Assembly: GCA_016213865.1 (NCBI GenBank)
Contig: JACQZL010000174.1
Location: 1-28,479 of the forward strand
Length of the DNA: 28,479 bases
Reading direction: 5' to 3'
DNA from: Candidatus Rifleibacteriota bacterium
GTDB taxonomy: Bacteria; UBP17; UBA6191; JACPRK01
Shown here: piece after piece, positions 15,910 through 24,300 of the stretch
Position numbering within the stretch: the first letter of the stretch is position 1
How the letters are laid out: each line of letters opens with the position of its first letter
Translations under genes and position numbers: made by a program
The notes under the pieces: model-generated
The model's database searches: none
What the model saw: only the letters and a program-made list of their open reading frames with translations
Told to the model about the DNA's origin: nothing

Positions 15910-17091
15910 ATGGCGACGGACACGTTTCTCATCGACGACAGCGACCGGTACGCGCGCCTGCGTCTCATCAGTTGGTGGGAGCAAGAGCGGCTCTCCGCCG
16001 CGCGGGTGCTGGTCGTCGGCGCGGGGGCGCTCGGAAACGAAGTGCTCAAGAACCTCGCGCTCCTCGGTGTCGGCCGCATCTTCGTCGTCGATCTGGACAC
16101 GGTCGAGAACTCGAACCTGTCGCGCTCGGTCCTCTTTCGCGAGACCGACGAGGGCAAGGCGAAGGCCGTCGTGGCGGCCCGCGAGGTCTCCCGTCTCAAT
16201 TCGGCAGTGAAGGTGGAGGGTCGCCGCGGCAACGTCATCACCGACCTGGGCCTGGGGGTCTTCCGAGCGATGGACCTGGTCATCGGGTGCCTGGACAACC
16301 GCGAGGCCCGCCTCTGGCTCAACCGCAGTTGCTGGAAGGTCGGGATTCCGTGGGTCGATGGCGCGATCCAGGAGATCGCGGGGGTGATGAAGGTCTTCGT
16401 GCCGCCCGGGGGCTCGTGCTACGAGTGCACCATGACCGAGGCCGACTACCGGCTCATCAACATGCGGTACTCGTGCCCGCTCCTCAAGCGGGAGGACCTG
16501 CTCCAGGGCAAGGTCCCCACGGCACCCACGATCTCGTCGATTGTCGCGGGCCTCCAGACGCAAGAAGCGCTCAAGCTCTTGCACGGCTTCCGGGACTTCG
16601 CCGGAAAGGCGATGGTCGTGAACGGGATGGCGAACAACGTCTACACGACGACCTTTCCGCGACGTGAGGGCTGCCTCTCGCACGAGACGTACCCTGACAT
16701 CGAGGGCCTGCCTCTCGGCGCCGCCGGGGCGACCGCGGCCCAGTTGTTCGAGGCGGCGCGCGCGCGGTTCGGCACCGGCACGGCACCGCTATCGCTCGTG
16801 CTGGACCGGGACCTCCTGGCGGGGCTGGAGTGTCCCGATTGCCGCTTGGCCAAGGAAGTGATGCGGCCACTGGCGCTCGTTTCGCACCAGGAGGGCATCT
16901 GCGGCGGATGCGGCCAGGTCATGCGGACCGAGATCGTGAGTGAGGTGCAGGAGGGGACCCCGCTCTCCGGCCGCCGACTGGGCGAGCTGGGCGTGCCCCG
17001 ATTCGATATCCTGCGAGTCGTCGCCGGCGACGAGTCGCGGTTTTTCTGTCTGGACGAGGATCGGGCCGCGGCCCTGGGGGCCGTGCAGTAG
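15910..17091 (+). CDS. E1-like ubiquitin/ThiF-family activating enzyme with C-terminal zinc ribbon
   Basis: 393 residues. E1 enzymes adenylate the C-terminal Gly of a ubiquitin-like protein and pass it to a Cys. Visible features: a Rossmann loop GAGALG (residues 37-42), Asp61, an SNLSR motif (68-72), Lys83/Lys85 and Asp129 (CLDNR). A likely zinc site is C170-x2-C173 with C255-x2-H258. A Cys in RYSCPLL (C189) is the candidate catalytic thiol, and TAPTISSIVAGLQTQEALKLL (204-224) is the E1-type crossover region. A C-terminal extension adds a second zinc ribbon (C308PDC311, C331GGC334) and a small TrkA-C-like segment (GTPLSGRRLGELG). ATG 15910 has GAGG upstream and the promoter at 15883. It is the first of four genes in an E1-Ubl-E2-JAMM operon. 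MoeB/ThiF sulfur-carrier chemistry is less likely given the E2 partner. Confidence 0.92.
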   Translation: MATDTFLIDDSDRYARLRLISWWEQERLSAARVLVVGAGALGNEVLKNLALLGVGRIFVVDLDTVENSNLSRSVLFRETDEGKAKAVVAAREVSRLNSAVKVEGRRGNVITDLGLGVFRAMDLVIGCLDNREARLWLNRSCWKVGIPWVDGAIQEIAGVMKVFVPPGGSCYECTMTEADYRLINMRYSCPLLKREDLLQGKVPTAPTISSIVAGLQTQEALKLLHGFRDFAGKAMVVNGMANNVYTTTFPRREGCLSHETYPDIEGLPLGAAGATAAQLFEAARARFGTGTAPLSLVLDRDLLAGLECPDCRLAKEVMRPLALVSHQEGICGGCGQVMRTEIVSEVQEGTPLSGRRLGELGVPRFDILRVVAGDESRFFCLDEDRAAALGAVQ

Positions 17092-17147
17092 CATCCGGCC
17101 GCGGCGCCGCGCGCTTGCGTGGAAGTCGAGAAGGAGGAACTCCCGAG

Positions 17148-17444
17148 ATGGAGGATACGGGCGAAAAGCAGCAACAAATCCGAGTGACATTCCTGGACCA
17201 GACGGGCGCCAAGAGCGTGCAAGCCGTGATCGCCGAGAAGGTCCGGGTCAAGAAGATCATCCCGAACATCATCACGAAGATGAAACTGCCCGTGACGAGT
17301 CCGGACGGCACGCCGATGAGCTACAGTCTGGACCACAAGGAAGGCGGCAAGCGCCTCCTCGAGGACCAGACGCTGGTCGAGGCCGGCGTCAAGGACGGCG
17401 ACCACCTCATCGTCTATCCCGAGATCGTCGCGGGGTCGTGGTGA
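17148..17444 (+). CDS. Ubiquitin-like protein (YukD-like beta-grasp) ending Gly-Ser-Trp
   Basis: 98 residues. ATG 17148 is preceded by a strong AAGGAGG (17131-17137). The pattern is a beta-grasp fold: an initial strand (IRVTFLDQTG), a helix (KVRVKKIIPNIITKM), then YSLDHKEGGKRLLEDQTLVEAGVKDGDHLIVYPE. The last part (L-TL-E-GV-DGD-L) is typical of ubiquitin-like and YukD-type domains. The protein ends VAGSW; if the JAMM protease encoded two genes downstream removes Ser-Trp, a C-terminal Gly96 is exposed for E1 activation. It lies 56 bases after the E1 gene. A type VII secretion YukD role is unlikely because no WXG100 or EccC/YukB gene is present. Confidence 0.9.
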   Translation: MEDTGEKQQQIRVTFLDQTGAKSVQAVIAEKVRVKKIIPNIITKMKLPVTSPDGTPMSYSLDHKEGGKRLLEDQTLVEAGVKDGDHLIVYPEIVAGSW

Positions 17445-17519
17445 CCCACCGAAGGCCCGCGCACCGCTAGACCCGCCGGGTCCGCCCTGTCCGTTGGCGG
17501 CCGGCACTACCCAGAGCCA

Positions 17520-17540
17520 CCCCGGGGCCCGAACCCGGGG
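17520..17540 (+). other. Hairpin in the Ubl-E2 spacer
   Basis: CCCCGGG (17520-17526) pairs with CCCGGGG (17534-17540) in the 112-base gap, the longest in the operon. There is no T run. It could shield the 3' end of the ubiquitin-like transcript so that more of this protein than of E2 is made; this is inference. Confidence 0.35.
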
Positions 17541-17556
17541 CATCGAACCACAGACC

Positions 17557-18177
17557 ATGTACGAATCCCCGCGGGACCGCCGCCTCCGTTCCGACCTCAG
17601 GGCCATCACGCGGCTCAAGTCCCAGAGCTCCGCCGTCGATTTCGAGGCCTTCGACAACCCTCCGCAGAAGTACGTCGTCACCTTCCGCGGTCGCGGCCTG
17701 ATGCAGCCGCCCAACTCCGACGAGGTCATCTTCACCGACTTCCACCAGGTGGAGATCAAGCTGGGCAGCGAGTACCCGCGCAAGAAGCCCGACCTGAAGT
17801 GGCGCACGCCGATCTTCCACCCCAACATCTCGGCGTTGGGCCAGGTCTGCCTGGGGGGCTACTCGACCAACTGGGTCCCCAGCCTGAACCTGGACGAGCT
17901 GTGCGAGATGCTGTGGGACATGCTCAGGTACGCTAACTACGACGTCAAGAGCCCCTACAACTACAAGGCCGCTCGGTGGGTGGAGCGCCAGAGGGTCTAT
18001 GACTTCCCGACCGACACGCGCAACCTCAAGGACAGGCTTGCCGCCGGCCTTGTCAGTCCGGACGCGCCGCTCCCGGAAGCCCGGCTCGAGCCCAAGGAAG
18101 AGATCGTCTTCGTTGGCGAGGACCAGGATGCAGACGACCAGCAGCCAGACCTCTTCGTCATCAACGACGACCGCTGA
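17557..18177 (+). CDS. E2-like (UBC-fold) conjugating enzyme
   Basis: 206 residues. E2 enzymes receive the activated ubiquitin-like protein on a Cys and transfer it to a target amine. The canonical UBC core is present: a strand region ending EYPRKKPDLKW, then the HPN motif (H88-P-N90). The catalytic Cys98 follows in GQVCLGG, eight residues after Asn90 as in eukaryotic E2s, then W106 (NWVPSLNLDEL) and the following helices. After about residue 150 the sequence turns acidic and probably disordered, ending QPDLFVINDDR. ATG 17557 was chosen as the start of the conserved region; no ribosome-binding site is visible and an upstream TTG (17494) is possible. The JAMM gene starts 26 bases after the stop. 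Confidence 0.93.
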   Translation: MYESPRDRRLRSDLRAITRLKSQSSAVDFEAFDNPPQKYVVTFRGRGLMQPPNSDEVIFTDFHQVEIKLGSEYPRKKPDLKWRTPIFHPNISALGQVCLGGYSTNWVPSLNLDELCEMLWDMLRYANYDVKSPYNYKAARWVERQRVYDFPTDTRNLKDRLAAGLVSPDAPLPEARLEPKEEIVFVGEDQDADDQQPDLFVINDDR

Positions 18178-18202
18178 GACGCGCGACCGGTCCTTGGATT
18201 CC

Positions 18203-18739
18203 ATGGACATGAAGACCCGGCGGCCCGTCGAGAGGCCGATGCCCTCCGAGACCCCGGGGGTCCGCATCAAGCCGGTCAACATCCAGACGCCCGACGATCT
18301 GCCGATCTTCATCGGAGAGAAGACGCTCAAGCGGATCATCGAGTACTCCCGAACCGACAAGGACCAGGAGCTGGGGGGAGTGCTGGTCGGCGGCTACTAC
18401 AACTCCAAGGGGCGGGACTACATCGAGATCGACGACTACATCGAGGCCCGTCTCGGAGAGAGCCGTTCGGCCTCGTTCACGTTCACGCACGACGCGTGGC
18501 ACGACATCCACGAGCGTCTCGGCGACGTCACCGATTCCCGGCTCATCGTCGGCTGGCACCACACGCACCCGACGTTCGGGTGCTTCCTCTCCGGCCACGA
18601 CCGCTTCATCCAGGACCACTTCTTCGACTTGCCCTGGCAGGTGGCCCTGGTCGTCGACCCTTGCCGCAACACGCTCGCCTTCTTTCAGTGGAAGGCCCAG
18701 GACGTCAAGGACTGCGGCTTCTTCCTGGTGATGAAGTAG
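18203..18739 (+). CDS. JAB/JAMM-family metalloprotease (Mov34-like)
   Basis: 178 residues. JAMM zinc proteases cut after the Gly of ubiquitin-like proteins, maturing precursors or removing the tag from targets. The full motif is present: Glu56 in [11 protein letters not shown], then H120-x-H122-P-x6-S130-x2-D133 in [17 protein letters not shown]. Glu, two His and Asp are the expected zinc and catalytic residues. The length fits a single catalytic domain with no fused ubiquitin-like part. Start ATG 18203 (or 18209) has only a weak site. It is the last gene of the operon. Its end overlaps, tail to tail, the glucosidase gene on the other strand by 35 bases. Confidence 0.94.
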   Translation: MDMKTRRPVERPMPSETPGVRIKPVNIQTPDDLPIFIGEKTLKRIIEYSRTDKDQELGGVLVGGYYNSKGRDYIEIDDYIEARLGESRSASFTFTHDAWHDIHERLGDVTDSRLIVGWHHTHPTFGCFLSGHDRFIQDHFFDLPWQVALVVDPCRNTLAFFQWKAQDVKDCGFFLVMK

Positions 18740-21428
18740 GCGGGTGGTCCCGCCATTCGGCGATCAAGTTCGCGACGAGCCCCGTCCAGCCCAGTTGGTG
18801 CGAGGCACCCAGGCCCTCGCCCGTCTCGGCGTTGAAGTACTCGTGGAACAACAGGTGGTCCCGGAAGTGCGGATCGTCCTGCAGCTTGGGCGAACTGCCC
18901 ATCGCGGCCCGGCGCCCGTCGGGGCCGCGCACGAAGAGGCCGATGAGACGATCGGCCAGCGAGGACGCCATCTCGCCGAGAGTCACGCGGTCCCGCGGGT
19001 CGTCCAGCTCGCAGTGCGCCGCGCAGAGCGAGTCGCCGTAGGCCTTGGCCAGCTTGCGCAGCGTCTCGATCATCAGGAAGGACGTGGGGAACCAGACGGG
19101 CCCCCGCCAGTTGGAGTTGCCGCCCTTGACGCGGTCCTCGGCTTCGGCGGGTTCGTACCGCACCTCGTTGCCCTCGAAGCGAAACGGGCTCGAGGCATGG
19201 AACCTGGACAGGCTGCGCAGTCCATACGGACTGAGAAACTCGTCCTCGTCCCAGACCCGGTCCAGGACGCGCCGCATCTGCCCGAGGTCGAGCACCGACA
19301 GGACCAGCACGCGCTGACCGTCCCTCTGGATCGTCTGGACGCATCGGTCCGTCAGGTCCTTGCGGTGCTTCAGGAACCACTCGACGTTCGTCCGAAACGT
19401 ACGGAACGGCTCTAGCCAGCGGTCCTCGAGGCGCTCGACCGCGAAGAACGGGATCAGCCCCACCAGAGAGCGGACCCTGAACTTCTGGAACCTCCCATCC
19501 GGATAACGCAGCACGTCATAGAAGAACCCGTCGGTCTCGGACCACAGGTCGTAGAACCGGCCCCCCATCCGCTTCATGGCCGAACCGACCAGGACGTAGT
19601 GCTCGAAGAACTTGGTCGCCAGGCCCTCGTAGACGGGGTTCTCTTTGGCCAGCTCCAGGGCGATGCGCATCAGGTTGAGGCAGAACATCCCCATCCACCC
19701 GGTCGCGTCCGACTGCTCCAGCCGGGCCTGGCACGCTTTCAAGTGGCTGCGGTCGATCACCGCGATGTTGTCGAGGCCCAGGAAGCCGCCCTCGAAGACG
19801 TTATTGCCGTCGGAATCGACCTTGTTGACCCACCAGGTGAAGTTGAGCAGCAGCTTATGGAAGCAGCGCTCCAGGAACGCCCGGTCGGCCACTCCGCTGG
19901 CGATGCGGTCCATGTTGTAGACCCGCCAGACGGCCCAGGCGTGGACTGGCGGGTTGAGGTCGCCGAACTCCCACTCGTAGGCCGGGAGCTGTCCACTCGG
20001 ATGCTGGAAATGCTCGAAGAGCAACAGCCAGAGCTGCTCCTTGGCGAATCCGGGGTCGACCAGGGTCAGCGCCACGCTCTGAAAGGCCAGGTCCCACGCC
20101 GCGAACCACGGGTACTCCCACTTGTCCGGCATCGAGAGCACGTCGAGCGAGTTGAGGTGGCGCCAGCGCCGGTTGCGGATGGCCGGGCGCGTCGCCGGCG
20201 GGGGCTGGTCTTCGCGGTCTCCGTCCAGCCAGACGGCCACGTCGTAGATGTAGGTCTGCTTGTTCCAGAGCATCCCGGCCAGGGCCTGGCGCTGAACGGC
20301 CCGCTCCTCGGCGGTGGCGCCTCTGGGGTGGATGGCCGCGTAGAACTCGTCGGCCTCGTGACGCCGCAGGGCCACCACACGGTCCAGGTTCAGCATGGGG
20401 TGGGCGGGTCGATCGGGGCTGAGGCGCAGGCGCACGGCCGCCGAGGCGCCCGGCTGGAGATCGAAGACGTAGTGGAGGGCCGCCTTGGTCCCCGTGTGCT
20501 CGGGGTTCGTGCAATCCTCACCGTGGATCAGGTGCCGGTGGAAGGCGTCCTTGACCCAGGGGCTCGCGCTGCGATGGACAGGGCCGAAGACTCGCGGGCC
20601 ATTCGTCTCGTTGTCGGTGAAGAGCGGGCGGCCTTCCTTCGCGGCGAAGAGATGGTACGGGCCCAGCCTCGAGTCGACCGAGAGGCCCGCCAGCGGCTCG
20701 GTCTCGCTGTCGTCCGCTGCGAGCGTCACGAAGTCCTCGCCGACGTAATCGAGCGAGATCCGCGGACGAGGCCCGGGCGTCCGGCCCCAGGACCACGTGT
20801 TGCGGAACCAGAGATGGGGCAGCACGTGCAGGCGGGCGGTCTCGGGGCCGCGATTGATCGCCTCGATCCGCACGCACAGATCCAGCTCGGCGTACTTCGC
20901 GTACTCCACGAAGACGTCGAAGTACCGATCCGAATCGAAGATGCCGGTGTCGAGCAGCTCGAGCTCGCGGTCCCGCCCGCCGCGCCGGGCAGCCTCGCCG
21001 ACGAGGCGTTCGTACGGGAACTCCTGCTGCGGGTACTTGTACAGCCATCGCATGTAAGCATGCGACGGGACATTGTCGAGGTAGTAGTACAGCTCCTTGA
21101 CGTCCTCGCCGTGGTTCCCCTCGCTGTTGGCCAGGCCGAAAAGCCTCTCCTTGAGGATCGGGTCTCGGCCATTCCACAGTGCCAGCGCAAAGCAGAGGAC
21201 CTGGTGCGGATCGCAGACGCCCGCCAGCCCGTCCTCGCCCCAGCGGTAGGCCTTGCTGCGGGCGAGGTCGTGAGGCAGGAAGGCCCAGGCGTCGCCGTCG
21301 GCGCTGTAGTCCTCGCGGACCGTGCCCCACGAGCGCTCCGACAGGTACGGTCCCCACTGGCGCCAGAGGACCGCCTGCTCGGCGCTGCCCGTGAGGCGCA
21401 GGTGTTCGTGCGTACACCCGGAAGCCAT
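18705..21428 (-). CDS. GH63-family glucosidase (MGH1-like)
   Basis: 907 residues. The N-terminus is the hallmark of bacterial GH63 proteins: [23 protein letters not shown], then [15 protein letters not shown] and [17 protein letters not shown]. The (alpha/alpha)6 barrel carries the expected general acid Asp in [14 protein letters not shown] and a Glu near [20 protein letters not shown] as probable base. Family members hydrolyse alpha-glucosides or mannosylglycerate-type substrates; the exact substrate cannot be told. No signal peptide is seen, so it is probably cytoplasmic. ATG 21428 overlaps the TGA of the kinase gene (TGATG), indicating translational coupling. The C-terminal 15 or so residues overlap the JAMM gene and look unstructured. 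Confidence 0.93.
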   Translation of the reverse strand: MASGCTHEHLRLTGSAEQAVLWRQWGPYLSERSWGTVREDYSADGDAWAFLPHDLARSKAYRWGEDGLAGVCDPHQVLCFALALWNGRDPILKERLFGLANSEGNHGEDVKELYYYLDNVPSHAYMRWLYKYPQQEFPYERLVGEAARRGGRDRELELLDTGIFDSDRYFDVFVEYAKYAELDLCVRIEAINRGPETARLHVLPHLWFRNTWSWGRTPGPRPRISLDYVGEDFVTLAADDSETEPLAGLSVDSRLGPYHLFAAKEGRPLFTDNETNGPRVFGPVHRSASPWVKDAFHRHLIHGEDCTNPEHTGTKAALHYVFDLQPGASAAVRLRLSPDRPAHPMLNLDRVVALRRHEADEFYAAIHPRGATAEERAVQRQALAGMLWNKQTYIYDVAVWLDGDREDQPPPATRPAIRNRRWRHLNSLDVLSMPDKWEYPWFAAWDLAFQSVALTLVDPGFAKEQLWLLLFEHFQHPSGQLPAYEWEFGDLNPPVHAWAVWRVYNMDRIASGVADRAFLERCFHKLLLNFTWWVNKVDSDGNNVFEGGFLGLDNIAVIDRSHLKACQARLEQSDATGWMGMFCLNLMRIALELAKENPVYEGLATKFFEHYVLVGSAMKRMGGRFYDLWSETDGFFYDVLRYPDGRFQKFRVRSLVGLIPFFAVERLEDRWLEPFRTFRTNVEWFLKHRKDLTDRCVQTIQRDGQRVLVLSVLDLGQMRRVLDRVWDEDEFLSPYGLRSLSRFHASSPFRFEGNEVRYEPAEAEDRVKGGNSNWRGPVWFPTSFLMIETLRKLAKAYGDSLCAAHCELDDPRDRVTLGEMASSLADRLIGLFVRGPDGRRAAMGSSPKLQDDPHFRDHLLFHEYFNAETGEGLGASHQLGWTGLVANLIAEWRDHPPTSSPGRSRSP

Positions 21429-23554
21429 CACAGGTCCCGTGCGCCGCGAAAACCCAGGGCGTCGTTGCTGTTGAACATGATGAACTTCATGAACCGGTGC
21501 CAGACCTTGAAGTTCGACGTGTCCCCCGAATCGAAGGCGGCCCCCCGCACCGCGCGCTTCAGGTCCCAGGACTGATCCGGCCCCATCGGATTGCGCTTCG
21601 GGCTGCGGGCGTAGTAGTCGCTTTCGAGCCAATCGGCGCACCAGTTGCGCACTCCGCCCACCATGTCCAGGTGCCCGAAGGGCGCCGCGAACTTGGGAAA
21701 ACTCCCCACCGGCATCAGGTCCTTGCCGGGCGGCACCTCGCGCCCCGCCCAGTCGGCCTGCCGATAGGGCACCGGCGTTTCGTCCCCCCAGGGGTACTTG
21801 CTGCCCAGCCCCCCGCCCGCGGCCAGCTCCCACTCAGCCTCGGTCGGCAGCCGCTTTCCGGCCCACCTGCAGTAATCGGATGCGTTGGCCCAGTTGACCT
21901 GGTTCATCGGCCGATCGTCCCACTGCGTCCACGGGAAGCTGGCGAGGTTGATCGAGGTGTAGCCCGTGGCCCTCATGAACGCCGAGAACTTGGCCCGCGT
22001 GACGGGGACCTTGTCCAGGAGGAAGCTGTCGACTCGCACGCGATGCTGCGGGAGCGAGTGCCGATCGGGATTGGCGCCACGACCTCCCATCGAGAACTCC
22101 GTCCCGGGGACCAGGATCATGACCGTACCGTCCGGTTCGTTCAGGTACTCCTCGTGGCCCTGCGAGTTCGTGCCCAGCAGGCGCACGGTACCGGGCCTGG
22201 GACGGAAGGCGGGGCGATCCCAGTACGGCACCTCCGAGAGGGTCGTCACCTCGCCCGTGGCCAGCGGCGTCGGATGGCCCCTCACCTGGGTGAGCGACCA
22301 GCAGCATCGCTTTCCGGGCAGCAAGTTGCGGATCCGCAACAGGTGCGCCGTGGAAGGGGTCTCGTCGGCCGCGGCAGTCGTGATCGCCTCCGGCGTCGGA
22401 CCCGCGCGAAGCTGGAAGCGCCCGGGTCGATCGGAACGAAACCGCACTGTCACGATGGAAGCACGCACGATCACGTCGACCTCGCTCACCGACAACGCCG
22501 GCGGCAAAGGCCCCGGCGGTGCAGTCGCTCCCCGGGTCGGCGTGGCGGCCGCGGTCGGACCGGGGGGAGGTCGCGGGTCGTTCGCGCCAGCCGGCGGTGC
22601 ATCGGGAGCGCGGCGCAGGAACACGACCACGCCGGCAATCGCCGCCGCCCAGCAGACGACCGCGATTGCCACCAGCGCCACCCGGAGCGGATCGAGGCCG
22701 GAGGGGGGCGACGCCGGCACCTGAGCCGGCGGCGGGGGGACCAGGGGCAACGCGGCGGTGGTGGCCAGCGGCTTTCGCGAGATGGCGCGGCTGGCCGAGC
22801 TGCCTCGCCCGCGCGAGCGCTTCAGCTCGGCCAGGAACGCTACGGCGTCTTGGGGCCGGCGAGAGGCGTCCTTGGCCAACGCAGTCTGCAAGAAGCCCTG
22901 GAAGCCGGGAGTGAACGAGCCGGCGAAGCGGGGGTCCTCGAAGGGATCGCGATTGAGGATCTGGCCCATCAGCGTCGGCAACTCGCCGGCGTGGAACGGC
23001 AGCTCGCCGGCTACCATCCGGAACAGCGTCACCGCCAGCGCCCAGAGGTCGGACCTGGGGCTGGCTTTGCCATGAAGTAGCAGCTCGGGCGACATGAAGG
23101 TGGGGCTTCCAGGGACCAGTCCCTCGCGGGTCTGGAACGTCGCCTCGCGCTCGGTCCACCGGGCCAGGCCGAAATCCGAGAGCTTCGGAGTCCCCTCCCT
23201 GGTCAACAGGATGTTGCCCGGCTTGAGATCGCGGTGGAGGACGCCCCGGTCGTGGATGAAGCGCAGTGCGCCGAGGAGCTGCTCGGCGATCGCGACGGCG
23301 CGCGCCTCGGGCACGCGGCCCTCCCGATGGAGGAGCTGCTCCAGGCTCTCGCCGTCGACGTACTCCAGGACCAGGTACGTGGTGTCGTAGTCCGAGCCCG
23401 AGTCGATGACGGCCACCAGGTTGGGGTGGCTGAGAGTGGCCAGGATCTTCGACTCACGCGAAAGGCGCTGGACCATCTCGCCTGTGCCGCGAACGAACTT
23501 GACGGCGACTTGCCGGCCCAGGCGCACTTGCCGGGCCAGCCAGACACACCCCAT
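21428..23554 (-). CDS. Ser/Thr protein kinase fused to a SUMF1-type domain, N-terminus interrupted
   Basis: 708 residues from the internal ATG 23554. The Hanks-type kinase domain has AVKFV (Lys19), [20 protein letters not shown] and a [14 protein letters not shown] activation segment. A Pro-rich juxtamembrane stretch and one TM helix ([20 protein letters not shown]) follow, then an outside region with a fibronectin-like part and a complete SUMF1 domain ([54 protein letters not shown], lacking the usual Cys). From ATG 23554 the protein would lack most of the glycine loop: GRGG is encoded just upstream, in the same frame, behind a TAA (23585-23587). It is likely a membrane sensor kinase, coupled to the glucosidase by the TGATG overlap. 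Confidence 0.85.
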   Translation of the reverse strand: MGCVWLARQVRLGRQVAVKFVRGTGEMVQRLSRESKILATLSHPNLVAVIDSGSDYDTTYLVLEYVDGESLEQLLHREGRVPEARAVAIAEQLLGALRFIHDRGVLHRDLKPGNILLTREGTPKLSDFGLARWTEREATFQTREGLVPGSPTFMSPELLLHGKASPRSDLWALAVTLFRMVAGELPFHAGELPTLMGQILNRDPFEDPRFAGSFTPGFQGFLQTALAKDASRRPQDAVAFLAELKRSRGRGSSASRAISRKPLATTAALPLVPPPPAQVPASPPSGLDPLRVALVAIAVVCWAAAIAGVVVFLRRAPDAPPAGANDPRPPPGPTAAATPTRGATAPPGPLPPALSVSEVDVIVRASIVTVRFRSDRPGRFQLRAGPTPEAITTAAADETPSTAHLLRIRNLLPGKRCCWSLTQVRGHPTPLATGEVTTLSEVPYWDRPAFRPRPGTVRLLGTNSQGHEEYLNEPDGTVMILVPGTEFSMGGRGANPDRHSLPQHRVRVDSFLLDKVPVTRAKFSAFMRATGYTSINLASFPWTQWDDRPMNQVNWANASDYCRWAGKRLPTEAEWELAAGGGLGSKYPWGDETPVPYRQADWAGREVPPGKDLMPVGSFPKFAAPFGHLDMVGGVRNWCADWLESDYYARSPKRNPMGPDQSWDLKRAVRGAAFDSGDTSNFKVWHRFMKFIMFNSNDALGFRGARDL

Positions 23555-23584
23555 CCCGCCGCGTCCGAGCTCTCGGATCAGCTC

Positions 23585-23638
23585 TTAATGGTCGCGAAAA
23601 GCTTCGCTGACCTCGGGTGGCAGCTCGCCCTGGCTCAC
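23585..23638 (-). other. Detached N-terminus of the kinase, ending in an in-frame TAA
   Basis: In the kinase frame, GTG 23638 starts MSQGELPPEVSEAFRDH and then meets TAA (23587-23585), followed by [12 protein letters not shown]. Kinases of this family normally have Tyr at this spot (Y-E-L), so a Tyr codon appears changed to TAA by one base. Confidence 0.6.
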
Positions 23639-23644
23639 GCCGAT

Positions 23645-23650
23645 ATTGTA
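23645..23650 (-). promoter_or_regulatory. Candidate -10 (TACAAT) for a leaderless kinase transcript
   Basis: TACAAT on the minus strand ends six bases before GTG 23638, so transcription would start at or next to the GTG. No clear -35 was found. It lies in the 29-base gap after the HAMP-like gene and would be an internal promoter of that gene run. Confidence 0.35.
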
Positions 23651-23667
23651 GCGCGGCCGCGGCTACC

Positions 23668-24297
23668 TCATTCGAAGTAAGGATCGGGCGAAGCGGGGCG
23701 TTCGGGCTCGCCGGCAGGCTCCGGCCCGGCGGGCAACGGCGGCCCGGCGAGGGCTTCCAGCGCCTCGTCCAGGGACTGGCGCGCCCGGGAGACGCCTTCC
23801 TTCACGGCTGCCGGATCGGGCTCTTGCTCCAGTTGGCGCAGGTCGCCCGCGGCGGCGCGGACGTTGTCGAAGGCAGTCTTCACCCGGTCCACGGCCTGGT
23901 TGAAGAGCCCCGCCAGGTGGTGGAACTCGCGGTCGTCTTCCTCGCGCAGGCGGATGCGGGTCCCCAGGTCGCCGTCCTCGGCGATCCCCAGGAAGGCCTT
24001 CTCGAAGCGGTAGAGCGGCCCCGCGATCTCGTGGCTGAAGCGGAGCGCGAAGTAGAAGAAGAGGAGGAGATACCCCGTGAGCCAGTAGACGAGGACCTCG
24101 AAGAAGAGCGAGCCCAGCTCGTCCAGCACGTCGAAGTGGCTTGGATTGCCCATCTTGACGGCGACGTAGTAGCGGCTGCCCACGAAGATGAGCGCCACCA
24201 TCAGCGACGTGACCAGGATCATCAGCGCCAGCCGGAGCATCAGCTTCGCCTGGAACGTGCGCTTGATGAGATAGGAGCGGCGGAGTTCGCGTCCCAC
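23668..24297 (-). CDS. Two-TM protein with HAMP-like region
   Basis: 209 residues. Two membrane helices (LMLRLALMILVTSLMVALIFV and FEVLVYWLTGYLLLFFYFAL) flank a short outside loop of about 30 residues. A HAMP-like signal-relay helix pair follows (RFSHEIAGPLYRFEKAF, then HHLAGLFNQAVDRV), with a coiled, Pro-rich tail. There is no histidine kinase, cyclase or methyl-accepting output domain, so it may be a free-standing adaptor. The start is GTG 24297, three bases after the stop of the asparaginase-type gene. It sits directly upstream of the kinase gene, whose membrane protein it might assist; this is inference. Confidence 0.8.
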   Translation of the reverse strand: MGRELRRSYLIKRTFQAKLMLRLALMILVTSLMVALIFVGSRYYVAVKMGNPSHFDVLDELGSLFFEVLVYWLTGYLLLFFYFALRFSHEIAGPLYRFEKAFLGIAEDGDLGTRIRLREEDDREFHHLAGLFNQAVDRVKTAFDNVRAAAGDLRQLEQEPDPAAVKEGVSRARQSLDEALEALAGPPLPAGPEPAGEPERPASPDPYFE

Positions 24298-24300
24298 GGT

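Noticed and set aside
17148..17444. Ubl as a type VII secretion YukD/EsaB component
   Set aside because: No WXG100, EccC/YukB or other secretion gene is nearby, and the gene sits between E1 and E2.
17494..17556. TTG 17494 as E2 start
   Set aside because: There is no ribosome-binding site, it would include the hairpin, and the added residues are low-complexity; ATG 17557 starts at the conserved region.
15910..18739. Firm assignment to the Bil antiphage defence system
   Set aside because: The gene content is similar, but gene order, E1 length and domain layout would need comparison, and no defence genes are adjacent. It is left as one possibility.
9073..23587. Alternative genetic code (TGA as Cys, TAA as Tyr)
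   Set aside because: TGA ends many intact genes here (HU, Ubl, E2, permease and others). TAA is merely rare, as expected at high G+C. Two isolated point lesions explain the data better.
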